From Ptiloglossa arizonensis (Eukaryota > Arthropoda > Insecta > Hymenoptera > Colletidae), in contig NC_135061.1 of the NCBI RefSeq assembly GCF_051014685.1, positions 4,698,029 to 4,762,028 of the forward strand: 64,000 nucleotides of DNA, read 5' to 3'. This document shows, one piece after another, positions 37,116 to 50,915 of this stretch; the first letter of the stretch is position 1, and the number at the start of each line of letters is the position of its first letter. The notes beneath the pieces were generated by a model. It was not told the origin of the DNA. It did not search any database and saw only the letters and a list, made by a program, of their open reading frames with translations. A program made the position numbers and the translations under genes.

Positions 37116-38329
37116 TGGTTTGTTCATTAAGTAGCGTGGATAGAAACGGCAGCGGGAAAGGTTACCTAGTTGTCCACGGCTCTGGAATAATGATCGTCCT
37201 GGAGGACGAGTCGCAACGAAATTATAATGTGCGCGACAACGATATAAAATGCGTCGTTACGTGCGTGTACACGCGATTATAGACGATCCGTGTTCCTTTC
37301 TCAGCGTGTGCAACGCAAGCACGCTTTCGCCTGGCCACAATCGATCTACACGCTGAGAAAATTCCCGTAATCCACGCGCGGCTCGGGCTTCCTAGCGGAC
37401 CGGTCTAATGTTAAACATATGTAGGTGAAACTGTTCGAAAATAACACGACCGGCTCCGTTTACCACCGATTCGTGGAGTCGGGAAATTGTCGAGACGCCG
37501 ATCGATCTCGTGGACCACGCAACAGTTAAACGTATCGATATCGAACAGACTAAGTACCAGATCTTCGAAAAAGCGAGACGAGGCAATCTTCGGATCGATT
37601 CAAGATCGTCTCGTTCGATTGGACGATGGAATTTGACTTCTGATGGAATTTCTGAACGACTCTGATATTCAAGTCTTATTTTTAAACCGTAATGTTCAAT
37701 TTTGATAGAATAGAAACGATGAACAAACAAAGATAGGGATTTACGAAACGAATTGTTCCTGGAACCTTTCCATGGAACCTCGTATGTACGATCACGTATT
37801 AATAATAGTATGCAATTAACGCGTAATAAACGTACTTGGACTTTAAGATTATGCATAGTTTCGTTTCGTTTGACGAAAATTGGATCTTCGTTACAATTTA
37901 GTTTGGAAGTTTTGATCGCGGACGAAGAATTTGGGAATCTCTTGGTCGAAGCACGTTAGACTCGATCACTGTACTTTTTACAGCGCTTGGAATTCGAGGT
38001 TTGGCTACGTTGTACGGTATTGTCCGCATTACTGACAAATTTTACCCCGAGTAACTGAAATGGAATTTCCGTTCCCATCACTATTTATGTTTCTTCCTCT
38101 CGAGAGTCCGTCGACTCGAGCTACCAGCAGTTGCGAAAACAAAATCTGGCTGGCTCGAACTTCAAAGCGATACTGTACGCATATTGCTGCTAACTTTTTT
38201 TTTTATTATAAATTCCCAAGTGTCTTTACAATATGTTCAGCAAGAACATTCGGTAATGTATTAGGATGTTGCAGAAAATATTACGCAATTTTATCGGTGA
38301 GGTTGATTAACACGTGGATGTTATCCCTA

Positions 38330-39258
38330 TGAAGAACATTTGTTAAGGTGAGGTGTCTTTAGGATAGTAAATCCTTAGGATGTTTCCTATAGTTTCGTAT
38401 AGCTTTTTTGCTAATTCGTTAGTGTGATTGTCTATTCTTTTCTTACAACTCTTGCAGCGACTGTTGATTTCGTTGGTAATTGTTTTCACTTGGAGGTCCT
38501 TCCGGATTTCGTCATTTCGAACATACCATGGGTTTGTTCATTAGTTATTGTTCTAAGGATTATGGACTGTAGTGACTCGAGCTTAGAAATCTGGCTTTTA
38601 GTGGTAATGCCCCACATCTCGATACTGTATATCCAAATGGGCTTTATAATTGATTTGTATATTAAAAGTTTATCCTCAAGACTTAGTTTAGATTTTCTGC
38701 ACGTAAGACAGTACATGTTTCTCCTTTTAATTCGAATTTGATCGATTTTAGAGCGTGTGTGATGTTTCCAGATTAATTTTCAGTCCAAGTGATGTCCTAA
38801 GTATTTAACCGATTTGGTTCGAGGAACAGGAGTATTATTAAGTTTTATTTCAGGAACAGTATCTTTGTTTAGGGTGAAGGTTATGTGTTTACACTTGTTT
38901 ACTGTTATTTTCCATCAGTGCAGTCATTCATCAAGTTTTGAGATATGTTGTTGTAAAATATTGGACGCTGCCGTTATTTTCCATCGGTGCAGCCATTCTT
39001 CAAGTTTTGAGATATGTTGTTGTAAAATATTGAACGCTGCCGTTATTTTCCATCGGTGCAGGCATTCTTCAAGTTTTGAGATATGTTGTTGTAAAATATT
39101 GAACGCTGTTGTTGGTCATTATGAGCGGATACTATAGCTGTGTCGTCCGCGAATGTAAATGTATCGGTTTCACTGGTGGTTGGAATATTTAATGTATATA
39201 GTGTATACAAGAAATGGCCCAAAACACTATTCTGTGGTTCACCAATAACAGACACTGA
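38330..39258 (-). mobile_element. Jockey-type LINE, 5'-truncated reverse transcriptase
   Basis: Minus-strand frames show the reverse transcriptase motifs QNSVLGHFLYTLY and FTFADDTAIVSAHND (the FADD active site). These are followed by ILQQHISKLEEWLHRWKI, then VKYLGHHLD, then SKLSLEDKLLIYKSIIKPIW and WGITTKSQISKLE. This is the order found in ORF2 of jockey-clade non-LTR elements. The copy starts abruptly just before the FADD motif, consistent with 5' truncation. It has frameshifts and stops and a 69-bp internal triplication (38905-39111). It lies antisense in the giant intron and is not functional. Confidence 0.9.
38905..39111 (-). repeat. Three-copy 69-bp in-frame triplication inside the LINE
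   Basis: Units at 38905, 38974 and 39043 each begin TTATTTTCCATC.GTGCAG and differ at a few sites. Sixty-nine bases equal 23 codons, so the minus-strand frame repeats the ILQQHISKLEEWLHRWKIT module three times. One copy is expected in the family. Confidence 0.95.
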
Positions 39259-42200
39259 AAACGTTTATGTATTTCATTTTCTCACCACGAGAAGATTTAT
39301 CAATGAATTAGCAAGGGTTTTAGTACGAGACGAAACGAAAAGATCGATTTCTTTTTTAGTATAAAAATAAAAAATCAGCTCAGAAACTCGTCATCCTGAA
39401 CTATCGTAACTTTGAACTCCATTCGATCGAAAATTTCGACTTGCGTGTATAAAAACGTTCGAGCTTGGTCAATTATCGAAAAGATTTACGATTCGTTAAA
39501 GAATGAATCTTTTTCAAATCAAATTTCGATTTCTCAGTTTCAAAAGATCTTTTGTTTGCGTTCTTTTGCGCTTTAATATCTCATAGAAATTTCAATGAAA
39601 TTATAACTTCGAAGTTGTACTCCAAATACGTTGTTCACGGAACAGGTGTTTTGCAAACTAACGGGAAATTTTCTCGGGAACTACTTACCTGAGTACATTT
39701 TTTTTCACTCGAGGGAAATTTAAAGACTTTCACGACCTCTTGGGGAAGGTTTGGAGTCGCGTTGGATCCCGCGCACCCCTAATTATGTCAGGTGCAAAGT
39801 TTAGCCACTAAAACCTCCTTTGAAAGGTATACGTTCATTTACGACTAAATGTGAAGCTGAATTATATATCGAAAGGAACGTTTACCTGACCATACACACC
39901 AAGGTATTAAGAACTCAGTTTAAAGTACGAACTGAATACATCACTTTCCGTTTTCAAGTGACAAATCTTTAAATCGGATTCGAGTAATCGAATCATGCTC
40001 CGTTCCCCGCTATTTATGTCGTATAATGCGAACGACCCAACAACCTACATAGTGATGGGGATTTGAATCGTCTCTTGTCGAATTAAGCAACGAAACTCGT
40101 AAAGTCTCTTTAATACTTCACGAGACAAAAATTGTAAACTGTTGTCTCTTTTTTCCTGCAGTCCTTCGGTCTCGTATTCTCACATTCCCACAAAATAATA
40201 TTTCTTCATGAAAAAAAAAAAAAGAAAAGAATACACGTTTTCAGATACATGTTGAACGTGCAACCCTTTGAAAAAGCTATTGTCAACGGTGTACATTTGA
40301 GGAAAATATTTCTGAAAAGACACCTCTCCGCAACGTTTTCTACCAAAAGACCCCCCTAACAGCGTACGAGTTTTTATTCATACTGGATCGTTCGTCCAGC
40401 GTAGCTCTCAGCGAGATAAAGCAAGTGGAGATTAGATATTAAACACACGAGGGTACGAGGTGCAGAGGAACGAGGTGATCTCGGAGGTCGTTTCCCACGC
40501 TCCCTGGGGAAGCCAATGGTTGACCCCTCTCCCTTGGTGTTTTCCTCCATTTACATTTACCGGTGAAAAAAGACCGCTGGAATTTCGCGCCGCCCGCGAT
40601 TCTAATTCCTCCATCCGTGCACCTTTCGCCATCGCGCCATTATGATACCGGCTTGAAACACTGCCCACGTACCTTTCACAATTTATACAGGGTGGCCGGT
40701 TCTAAAGCAAATGAACAATCGGGCCGCGAGGATCCTAGCCGTACGAACCGCCGCCGTGACTCGATCTCGTTCGAGCATCGGGATCCAGATTTAATCTAAA
40801 TTGCGCAACCTGGCTTCGAAGAAAGTTCCTCTCGCTGCTACCAGACTTCCTCGGAGCGATTCAACGCGATCCAACGCGATTCAACGCGATCCGTGCGACC
40901 GTTCCTTTGCGAATTTCACTGTTAACGCGTCGTCGGTCCACGTTTGCGCATCTAGGATACATACGCGATAAGAGTGGCAAACTTGGCTCCGCAGCGGCCA
41001 TCTTGATGGCCGAATTCGAGGCTCGTTGTGCGTAATGCACGCGATCGCGAACGATAAGTCGCGTAACTGGAACAAATCGTCTCTAAACGATTACAGGATG
41101 CTGGGGTATTAATTCGGCCAGATTGTTGCCAACGACGCGTACAAATTTTGGAAAATTAGTTGGATGTTGGTTCGACGAACACCGCGAGTAGTTTAAACAT
41201 GTAACGAAGGTACACGAGAGACGATTTAGCTGGTCTCCTTTTAACAGGTCTTCATAATTCGTCGATAAAATGTAAAGTTTTTAACGAAGGAAGAGAAATT
41301 GAACCTACAATTATTATTGGGAGTAGCGTTCAATGTTTTTTTTGTGGTGTTAAATTGATCTTTTGTTCGTACGAATTTGTAACTTATGAACTTCTAATTG
41401 TGAAATAGTTTCTGACGAAAGTTTTCGGGATAAGAAAAAATTATTATCACGTGACGTATTATCGTATACACGTGTATATTTTGAAATATTTTCTGAAGAG
41501 AATTCGCTTGAATAGAAGTTAAGAAGTTTTTAGAAAATAATTTGAAATTCACGTTTCTTAGTCGTTCAGGTATACGATTATCTGATCCACCGATGGATCA
41601 GGTAGTGCGATGACATTGACCGGTATTATCCATTGGTAGGTAAAACTCATTAAGTATTTGCACGTTTACGATGGTTGAACTATTATTCTGAATCGTAAAC
41701 TGCTGCCGCTTCGAATAAAAGATTTATGATTCTTTCGGATAATTGTCAAAGAGGGTTTATAGAGGAATACGGTGTCTTCTCTTTCTGGAAAAATGTATTA
41801 TTTTTATTGCTATAATACCAATAGGGAAGTATGTACCCGATAACTGACAATGAGTTTTATAAAACTTGCACTCCACGAAATAATTATTTTACTTTGACGG
41901 TATAAATGTTCCGTTGCACCTACTCTTCGTACATTTCGATTGTTCGTAGCGATGCGCCAAGATAATTTATTAATTTCAACGATAATTAAACCCAGAAGAA
42001 TATCGAAGAATTTCTCTAATTTTTCTCTATGGAATATTTCATCTTTCTTCCTTTTATTTTTCTATATAAACATCTTCGTTTCTGCAAAACAAAAATTCAA
42101 GATGTCGTTCCTATTTATTTGTTTCTAAATTCCAATGTGGCGTTTTACAGTGCAGGTACCAAACTATATTTTTCACAAGGCGTGTAAATATTTTGTTTAA

Positions 42201-43369
42201 AAAAGAGACGAATTTCACATCCGTTACGTGTGTAATTAGTTACATGTGTACAATAGTGTAATTTCTTTGCTCTTAGAAAAACAATGTCACGTGGATAATA
42301 CAAATCGTCGTAATTATTGTTCGTATTATCACAATTACTTGCACAATTATTATCGTAATTATACCTCTAAATGTACACTTACTTGAAATGTGGTTATTAA
42401 ATTATTTTCCTGTGACGAGTTAAAGCATATATTCTATTTCAATAAGTATATGTTTAAACATCGCGGTGTAAGAATATTAACAAGTGTACCGCTCTTACGA
42501 ATGTTCTGTTATTGAAACGCCCCATTCTTTCTTGCGCCAGATTCGATGCAATAATATTCTTGTTCGTCGATGGCTACTTTACAATCTGATATTCCATATT
42601 AAGATCATTGGACCGTGGAAGTTCTTGACGTATGATATTACATACAGCTGTACCGATGTGTCTGCATGACTTCGAACTGCGACTAAGCTTCACGAGCGAT
42701 CTCATCCTCGTGAGATCAGGAAACGAGCCAAGGTAGGCAAGCTTTACAGTTACGTCAATCGCAACAAATAAATAGGTACATTCACACGTTCTATAAAACG
42801 CCAAAGTGTCTGAAAGATTGTACGGTTGATTCCATTGGTTTTTGCAACGAAACTGAATCTTAATTTACTTCGTATACGAACGATTTGCCATAATAAAACG
42901 CTTCGATCGAATTGGACCTGTTCGCGTAAGAACGATAAAAAGAAATCGAACGTAAAAATTTAAAGAAACAATATAGACGTTAATGTCTACATCGTAATGT
43001 CGATGTGAGAAATTACCACAAAGTATTGTACATTTCTTTGCGAGCATTCAACTACAATACGATCTTAATTAAACGAAGAATTGAACTCGAACAAAGGGAG
43101 CATCACTTTTGAAATCTGATTACTCGGTGATTCTTATGCACGCGCGCGATCAGCAACGAGCGTCCAATGACTGGATAACCGGATGACGATAAACCGAGCA
43201 TCGAGTCAATTTATTGCTAGTTCAATTATTGGTTGTGCAATACCAGGGACGTTCGACGATATTCGTTGCACGTGGTGCATTCAACGATTCTTGAGTCTGT
43301 AAATTAATAAAAAATTCCTCATCAGCTGTAAGTTAATTCTCTATCGAGTACAATTTAGAAAATTTTAAA

Positions 43370-43790
43370 TAAAGGGTATTTCATTTCTCGATAGTTTCGA
43401 AAAGGCACAATTGGTAAATTATTTATTAATAAAAAGTAAATAGTATATTTATCTGTAAAAAATGAATAAAGGGTATTTAATTTCTCGATAGTTTCGAAAA
43501 GGCACAATTGGTAAATTATTTATTAATAAAAAGTAAATAGTATATTTATCTGTAAAAAATGAATAAAGGGTATTTAATTTCTCGATAGTTTCGAAAAGGC
43601 ACAATTGGTAGATTATTTATTAGTAAAAAATAAATAGTATATTTATTAGTAAAAAATCAATAAAGGGTATTTAATTTCTCGATAGTTTCGAGAAGGCACA
43701 ATTCGTAAATTATTTATTAGTAAAAAATAAAAAAAGGGTATTTAATTTCTCGATAGTTTCGAGAAGGGACAATTGGTAAATTATTACGCG
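43370..43790. repeat. 97-bp tandem repeat, about 4.5 copies
   Basis: Units begin TAAAGGGTATTTAATTTCTC and start at about 43370, 43467, 43564 and 43661, then a shorter unit of about 72 bases follows. Each contains GATAGTTTCGA(A/G)AAGGCACAA. The spacing is regular and identity is high. Confidence 0.93.
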
Positions 43791-45102
43791 TGTTAACGAA
43801 GTAAAGGAACATCTCAATTAAATAATCGTATCGATTCGATAAAACATTTGTATCGTATTGTTCCGATACGAGAGTTTGGAAGATTGTCAGAATTTCAAGA
43901 CTGCGATATCACAATTTTTCGTTTCACCCCGGTACCGTGTATTTCGCCGTTAACAAATTTACAAAATCACAAACAAGATAGAAAAGAGAGCGTGGAATCT
44001 AATTTTGTCCCTAGTTCGGCCTTGAGCGTCTTCTACATCCCTAACATTCCACACTCCAGCCTCTTCGAAAGTCACGCGATTCGTGGTCTCTTTTACGTCT
44101 GTTTCTCATTCGGAACGAGACCATTTCGATTGCGGTTTTGCGTCTTTCCTGTCCGCTTTTCCATGCCATTCTCTGGTACCACGAGTTTCGATTTGTCGGT
44201 AACATTCGGTCCGTTCAACGCTGGAGACAAAACGAAGGGACGTTCACCATTTCCAGAATTCACAATTGGCAAAAGACGTTAATAACTCCACGCGTGAAAC
44301 GAGTCGATTCTCACTTACGTTTTTCTTTTAATTTCTCATCTTGACAAAGAGAACGGTTTCTTCAAAAATAATTAATCTTCATCCTCTTCCTCGCGAATTT
44401 CCTTCAAGTGTTTCCACATTCGTAGAAATAAACCATTCTTTATGAATATTCTATTTTATAATTTATTCTTCAAGTATTCTTTCGAATAAACAAATTTAAT
44501 TGTAGTAGTTGGGAATATAAACACCAAAGCATGCCCCGAATAACTGTTTTACGAAGGTCTTCAGAAATTGGCTACACAGCTCTTTGTAACACGTTTCGTG
44601 TAACGGTTTTCAATTCGTAAAATATTTAAGATTGCTTTATTTAATTGTTGGATATTTTTTTTCCATTATTACGGTGAACAGCGAATAATATGTTGAAAGC
44701 TTGTCGATCGAATCAGGAATAATTTTTCCTTTTCCACCGAGGCCTTCCGTCTACTTTTTTCACACTTCGCAATCTTCGACTTTTTGCAACGCGATTTAAT
44801 GCACTCCTTTTTATTTATTACAAAATGGCTCGCTATAAATCCATCGTGGAAAACCTGTATGCCGCCGACTAGCCAAGTATGACGCGCGGCGCACGTTCAT
44901 CCGCCCAGCAAGTCTTTCGAAATACTCTCATAACTTCCGTAATTTTTTGGAGTTTCGATCATTGCCGGAGCGCAAAATATTCATGAAAGTTAATGCTCCG
45001 ATACGAACCAACGAATTAAATGCATTACTTTCCGCACGGGTGTGACCACTTAAAAGCAATACCGTTAACCATAGTTAAATGTATTATGTAAAATTAAATT
45101 TT

Positions 45103-45500
45103 CAAATTTTCCCACTCAAACTTCGTGCTTCTGTGATTTACTTGTATCACAGTTACAGTTATTTCTACAATTTTTAAATTTCGATCGGTCAATAACAGCA
45201 CATTCGTATACTTTACTTTTGTAACATAAATCTATACTTTTCTTTACTCGCATATATTATTTCCGTTACGCGATAATTTATTTCATATTGTACCTAACTA
45301 ATAAACAAATTTTCCCACTCAAACTTCGTGCTTCTGTGATTTACTTGTATCACAGTTACAGCTATTTCTACAATTTTGAAATTTCGATCAGTCAATAACA
45401 ACACATTCGTATACTTTACCTTTGTAACATAAATCTATATTTTTCTTTACTCGCATATTTATTATTTCCGTTATAATTTATTTCATATTGTACCTAACTT
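45103..45500. repeat. Two-copy tandem duplication, 203 bp
   Basis: The block CAAATTTTCCCACTCAAACT starts at 45103 and 45306. Copies share TTGTATCACAGTTACAG and ATTTATTTCATATTGTACC, with minor changes and small gaps. Confidence 0.93.
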
Positions 45501-45669
45501 CGGTACAATAAAACCACGTTAGTAGAAATGTTACTTCGTTTTTCAATGATTCGATTATCGACCGTGTGCATTTAGATGCACACTGTTTTCGTTCAAGTGC
45601 ATTTACTTTCTAATGTAACAATCATCGCATACGACGTACTCGAAACGGAGAAGATATTATTGGATTTAC

Positions 45670-45930
45670 AATTAATATTGTAATAATTCCAATAATTCCA
45701 ATAAAATTGAATTATTGGAATTAATATTGTAATAATTCCAATAAAATTGAATTATTGGAATTAATATTGTAATAATTCCAATAATTCCAATAAAATTGAA
45801 TTGTTGGAATTAATATTGTAATAATTCCAATAAAATTGAATTATTGGAATTAATATTGTAATAATTCCAATAAAATTGAATTATTGGAATTAGTATTGTA
45901 ATAATTCCAATAAAATTGAATTATTGGAAA
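45670..45930. repeat. Palindromic 40-bp satellite, about 6-7 copies
   Basis: The unit is about 40 bases, with AATAATTCCAATAAAATTGA followed by ATTATTGGAATTAATATTGT. CCAATAATTC and GAATTATTGG are inverted repeats, so every unit can fold into a hairpin and the array into many alternative ones. Confidence 0.93.
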
Positions 45931-46154
45931 AGAGAAACGTGTACATCGATCGAAAGATTAAGGAATGTTTTTTTTTTTTTTTCAGAAGCACTTTTGTAGA
46001 TAATGATAAGTATGACAATTTAACGGGTCGATTGCGAGAAGAGCATCGAGAAGAATAATGTTGCATTATTCTACGTTGTAGTAGCGAGTGAACCAAGTAA
46101 AAGTGTGTACACTAGGCGGCACGAAACTTGTTTGTTACGACGTTATAGGAGGAC

Positions 46155-46306
46155 CAGTGCCACCAGTTGAGATCAGGCACCGCATGGTGTGCAAGCTAGA
46201 TGCGCGAGATGCACCAGGCCATGCACCATGCACCAGTCGTTGCAAATAGTCTCCCGCGCATCTAGTTTACGCACCACGCGGCGCCTGTTCTCAACTGGTG
46301 GCACTG
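46155..46306. repeat. GC-rich long hairpin (54-bp arms)
   Basis: The left arm 46155-46208 starts CAGTGCCACCAGTTGAGATC. The reverse complement of the right arm 46253-46306 starts CAGTGCCACCAGTTGAGAAC. About 48 of 54 positions match, and the loop is about 44 bases with repeats of ATGCACCA. It is far more GC-rich than its surroundings. CAGTG...CACTG ends recall hAT-type terminal repeats, but I see no 8-base target duplication. It could be a foldback MITE or the source of a hairpin RNA. Confidence 0.85.
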
Positions 46307-47397
46307 ATTCACAGTAACGTTACTTTCCTGTACGGACAAAATCTTACGAAAGCAATTTATGTTGATTATTATCGGTCAAATTTTCTTTGTTTTTCATTGA
46401 AATTAATTTGTCTTTGTTGAAATTACAATTTATCGATATTACACGTAAATGCAATTGGGTGATTTCGCAGAACATTTTTTGGAACATATCGGATTTTGTC
46501 GAAACTTGTATATATTGTATATATTGCCTTTTGTCTCGAAAGTTTTTGAAAATTATTGACAAGTTTACAATCTTTACAAACGTGTAGCGTTAACTTTGTT
46601 AAATTTGTATACAGGTCAATTTTGAGTCACGATGAAGAAACGATGGTCTCGTTTCATCGAAATTTGTTTCTTATACAATTTCTTATAAATTTCATCGACG
46701 AAGATATCTATGAAAATACTTCGTTGAACCGAAATCCAGTTGCTTAACGTGAAATTCTTTTGCGTTTCGTTTTCAGAGTAGTCGAATCGAAATTGCTGTT
46801 CGATTAGTGTGTAAATCGTTGCGGTTAGGTATGTAGAAAAATTTGCAAGTTACGTACGTTTCGCGCAGAGAACAATGCACGACGATTAATTTCGTTCGGT
46901 GGTTTGGCGTTTTATCGAACGCGCAATATCAATGAAAATGTATAAGCCGCGACCGAAAGAAGGTTTCTACGCGCGCGTTGCTAGAAACCATCGTCGATGC
47001 ATCGGAGGAAAGTTCGCCGACTGCAATTTCCTTCGACCGACCAGACGAACGTATTTTCTGCACCACTGAATTCCTCCTTCTCTCCTTCCATGCGCAATTC
47101 TACGTTTCACGATCCTTTCGTTCTTGAAAGAAATGTTTTGGACCCGAGGCCGTGTTTCAGCGTGTAGCTAAAAAGGAGAGAAGTGCATCGAATTTCTATG
47201 AAACGGAGCCCGCAGGCGCTTGCCGAGTGATCATTCCGAGCATCTCCCAGCTAAATGCCTTTGAACGGAGAGACGTTTATCCAAAATTCGGTGAAAAATT
47301 GCCAGCCGTCTACCTTCGAACCTGTTCTCACCGAAATTCAACAGCTTGTTTCCAAAGCGTTTTAAATTTAATAAACACGAACCGGAAGAAATCACGG

Positions 47398-47870
47398 TTT
47401 TCTGATAATTACTCAAAGTATACATTTGTCGCGCGAAGAATCTGGAGTATGTTTATCCGAAAGGATTTGTTAAAAATTTCTAATCGTAATGTTAAATACA
47501 CATCTAGAAAGTAGTAAAAGGTTTGCTATAAATACTTTACGATGTACGATTAATTGATGTTTTCTGATAATTACTCAAAATATACATTTGTCGCGCGAAG
47601 TACGTTACTGGAGTATGTTTATCCGAAAGGATTTGTTAAAAATTTCTAATCGTAATGTTAAATACACATCTGGAAAGTAGTAAAAGGTTTGCTATAAATA
47701 CTTTACGATGTACGATTAATTGATGTTTTCTGATAATTACTCAAAACATACATTTGTCGCGCGAAGTACCTAGAGTATGTTTATCCGAAACGATTTATTA
47801 AAAATTTCTAATCGTAATGTTAAATATACATGTAGAAAGTAGTAAAAAGTTTGCTATAAATACTTTATGA
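47398..47870. repeat. 163-bp tandem repeat, three copies
   Basis: Units beginning GTTTTCTGATAATTACTCAA start at 47398, about 47560 and 47724. They share CATTTGTCGCGCGAAG and TTTATCCGAAA.GATTT.TTA. Confidence 0.93.
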
Positions 47871-48786
47871 TGTAAAATAAAGACGACTATTTTTATCTAA
47901 ATCGAACGACTATTTTCAAGGTGAACTATTAATTCTTGATTTGAAAATGTTAACCGTTCTTGTGAATACAAGATCGATACGCTTGAAACACTTTTATTTC
48001 TACTTTGGTACGAATTCTTTGATAAAGAATTTTTCAACGTATTTTTACACAACATTTTTTCCTCGATTATTACCAATAGGAAGTATTTCTTTATTCAAAC
48101 GTATTATTTGAAAATAGTCTGTACGAGAAACGTTTAAGTCGTTATTAGTCGATATATACACACGTTTATATTTAACGCTTTCCAATCTGAAATTTGGATC
48201 CTCTTCGAAACACACGAAGTGAAAATACAAAATTTAAAAAATTGTTACTATTTTCAACGAGAAACTTATACAAACACACGCTTCTTATTAATAAATTAAT
48301 ATTATCCTGAACTATTTTACTTGCAAGAGAATGTATAGAACGATATGTGTCACGTGTGAGAAAATTTAAAAATTATTTTTAACTCGCTCGTGGAATATAC
48401 AATACTACATTTAGGCAATAATTACCTGAACTTTTCCTGTTCTCGTGGGATCCTTTTCAATTTATTTCCAATTGTTACAAATATCGCGAAGTTGCATCGT
48501 ATCGTGCGAACGTTTTTTTTTGTTCTTTCTTCTTTTTCGGTTTAATTGCTTTACGTAAATTTATCGAAACAATACGTCGAAATTGTATCCTCCTTCCACT
48601 TTCTTTTAATAATCCGCGACGCGCTCCGATCGGTTTGTTACCGTTAATTAACTGATTAGCGGTAATAAACGAGTAGTACCTTAATTACCCGCAGTACCTG
48701 AGATCGTGTTTATGCACGAAACAGATAAGACGCGAGACTCTGGTGTCACTGAAAAATTATTCTCATGGTTTACATCCGGCATTCTT

Positions 48787-49650
48787 GTTTGCCATTGTCT
48801 AATAACGTTGTCGCTCGATTTTCGCACTGTTTACTGCGCATCCGTTGTTTAATTTTGTTCCAGCTTTAATTTTTCGACTGCCCTATATAATAAACTGGAA
48901 TTTTTTCACCGATGTGTGTCGACGAAGATCGATATAGTAAATTTTCTTTGCAAATTTTTCACAAAAAATTCTACTATCTAAAAGATACAAATATAAAAGA
49001 GTTTTTTATAGATACCATTCATTGATAGTGTACTACGTTTGTTTGCCATTGTTTAATAACGTTGTCGCTCGATTTTCACACTGTTTACTGCGCATCCGTT
49101 GTTTAGTCTTGTTCCAGCTTTAATTTTTCGACTGCTCTATATAACAAACTAGAATTTTTATAGTAAATTTCCTTTTCAAATTCTTCACAAAAGATTCTAC
49201 TATCTAAAAGATACAAATATAAAAGAGTTTTCTATAGATACAATTCATTGATAGTGTACTACGTTTGTTTGCCATTGTCTAATAACGTTGTCACTCGATT
49301 TTCAAATTTTTTACTACGCATCCGTTGTTTAGTCTTGTTCCAGCTTTAATTTTTCGACTGCTCTATATAACAAACTAGAATTTTTATAGTAAATTTCCTT
49401 TTCAAATTCTTCACAAAAAATTCTACTAACTAAAAGATACAAATATAAAAGAGTTTACTATAAATACAATTCATTGACAGTGTACTACGTTTGTTTGCCA
49501 TTGTCTAATAACGTTGTCGCTCGATTTTCGAACTGTAGTAAATTTTCTTTTCAAATTTTTTCACAAAAAATTCTACCACCTCGAGATACAAATATAAAAG
49601 AGTTTTCTACAAATAAGATTCATTGATAGTGCGCTACGTTTGTTCGACGC
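48787..49650. repeat. About 226-254-bp tandem repeat, four copies
   Basis: Units beginning GTTTGCCATTGT(C/T)TAATAACG start at 48787, 49041, 49267 and 49493. The last copy is shorter and diverged. Each carries TGTTCCAGCTTTAATTTTTC and AAGATACAAATATAAAAGAG or their remnants. Confidence 0.93.
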
Positions 49651-50819
49651 CTGCTCGTGATTCCAGATTTCGTACCGATGCGACTAAACAGACGTTTTTC
49701 AAGAGTTTCTCAAAAAAAGTTTCACGTTAATCGTGTTAGAAACTTGGCGGAATATCGTTAAATACATTTCTCCGTTAAATTTCTTGACTCCGTGCGCGGG
49801 GAACGCAGTTTTCATCGAGATTCCAAGCAAGTCGCTCGAATGGTTCCTCGACGAAAAGACGCTCGCCGTAAAAAAAGAAAGCGCGGCTGGAAAGTGTTAT
49901 CATTCATTACAGTGTTAAATTCATCGATCGTGGCAAAGTAGCGATTTGTGATTCATCGTCCCGTTAATTTGTATTCAGCGTGAGCGTTGTCGCTACATCT
50001 TATTGTGCGCGGAAATTACATTTTACGCGAGTGTTATTCCGATGTGGAAATTCGACGATTTGAAGCTCGACGAATGGGATTCGTTTCGTTCGCGTGGCAC
50101 GTACGGGCGCAAAATTAATTCGAACGTACAAAATCTTTTATTATTCATTCAAAATTCATTCGCTCGCGTTAACGTACACCTAACGGTGAACACTTGCGAT
50201 CAATTTACAAATTTTCCGTCTCGCTGTACCCGTACTTCGTTTCGTAACGAAACAATAATATCAACGATCCCATTGATCCCTTTTTCGAAACATCTGGCAA
50301 GAGTGTTCACGACGATCTATCTTATTCGTTGAATTTATTTGATATAACACCGTCTTAAGTGGCGTTAACGACCGCCACGAGCAATTTCTAATACTCGATA
50401 TAAATCCAAGAAATATATACAGTTGCGTACAATAATCTCGATGGAACGGTGTTATCTACTTTTCCCTGTGAAATTTACTAACCACGTTCGCGTCAATGCG
50501 CGTACGTAGATCGCGCGGTAAAACAATTTGCAATTGAAATGCAAAAATTTCTTCTCGAACAGAACGCTACATTGTTCAACGCCTCGATACGACAGAGTGA
50601 TCTGTATTAATGCCTGGAACGATTCACTGGCGGTAAGAAACCGTTTCGATAGAAATCTTCGCGGAATCGCCGTTGAGATACACGGAACATTATGACGCGC
50701 ATATTTGTTTTAATAATTGGCCGCGGTTTGAACAGGGAGCGCGTGAAATCGTTGCACGTTTATCGAGAAAAACATTGCCACGGCTGCTTTGAATAGGCAG
50801 CGGGAGCGGAAACGGAAAG

Positions 50820-50915
50820 AGAGCATGGCGAGGGGGGAGGGAAGAAAATGACAGAAAACGGCCGGGTGGAGGAAGGAGGGCGGTTGGGAGGGTTAGGAGG
50901 GAGGAGGAGAAAGAA
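50820..50915 (+). repeat. G-rich purine tract
   Basis: Nearly 100 bases are almost all G and A on the plus strand, with many GGG and GGAGG runs (for example GGCGAGGGGGGAGGG). They could form G-quadruplex or triplex structure. It borders a GC-richer patch at 50940-51300. Confidence 0.8.

Noticed and set aside
40432..40800. GC-rich patch with overlapping open frames on both strands
   Set aside because: It could be an alternative promoter or exon, but no start, splice pair or family motif could be supported. The ACAGGGTGGCC near 40687 resembles a transposon end but stands alone.
43848..44282. 144-codon open frame (plus strand)
   Set aside because: No recognised motif, no splice signals that fit the host gene phase, and a phenylalanine-rich chance composition.
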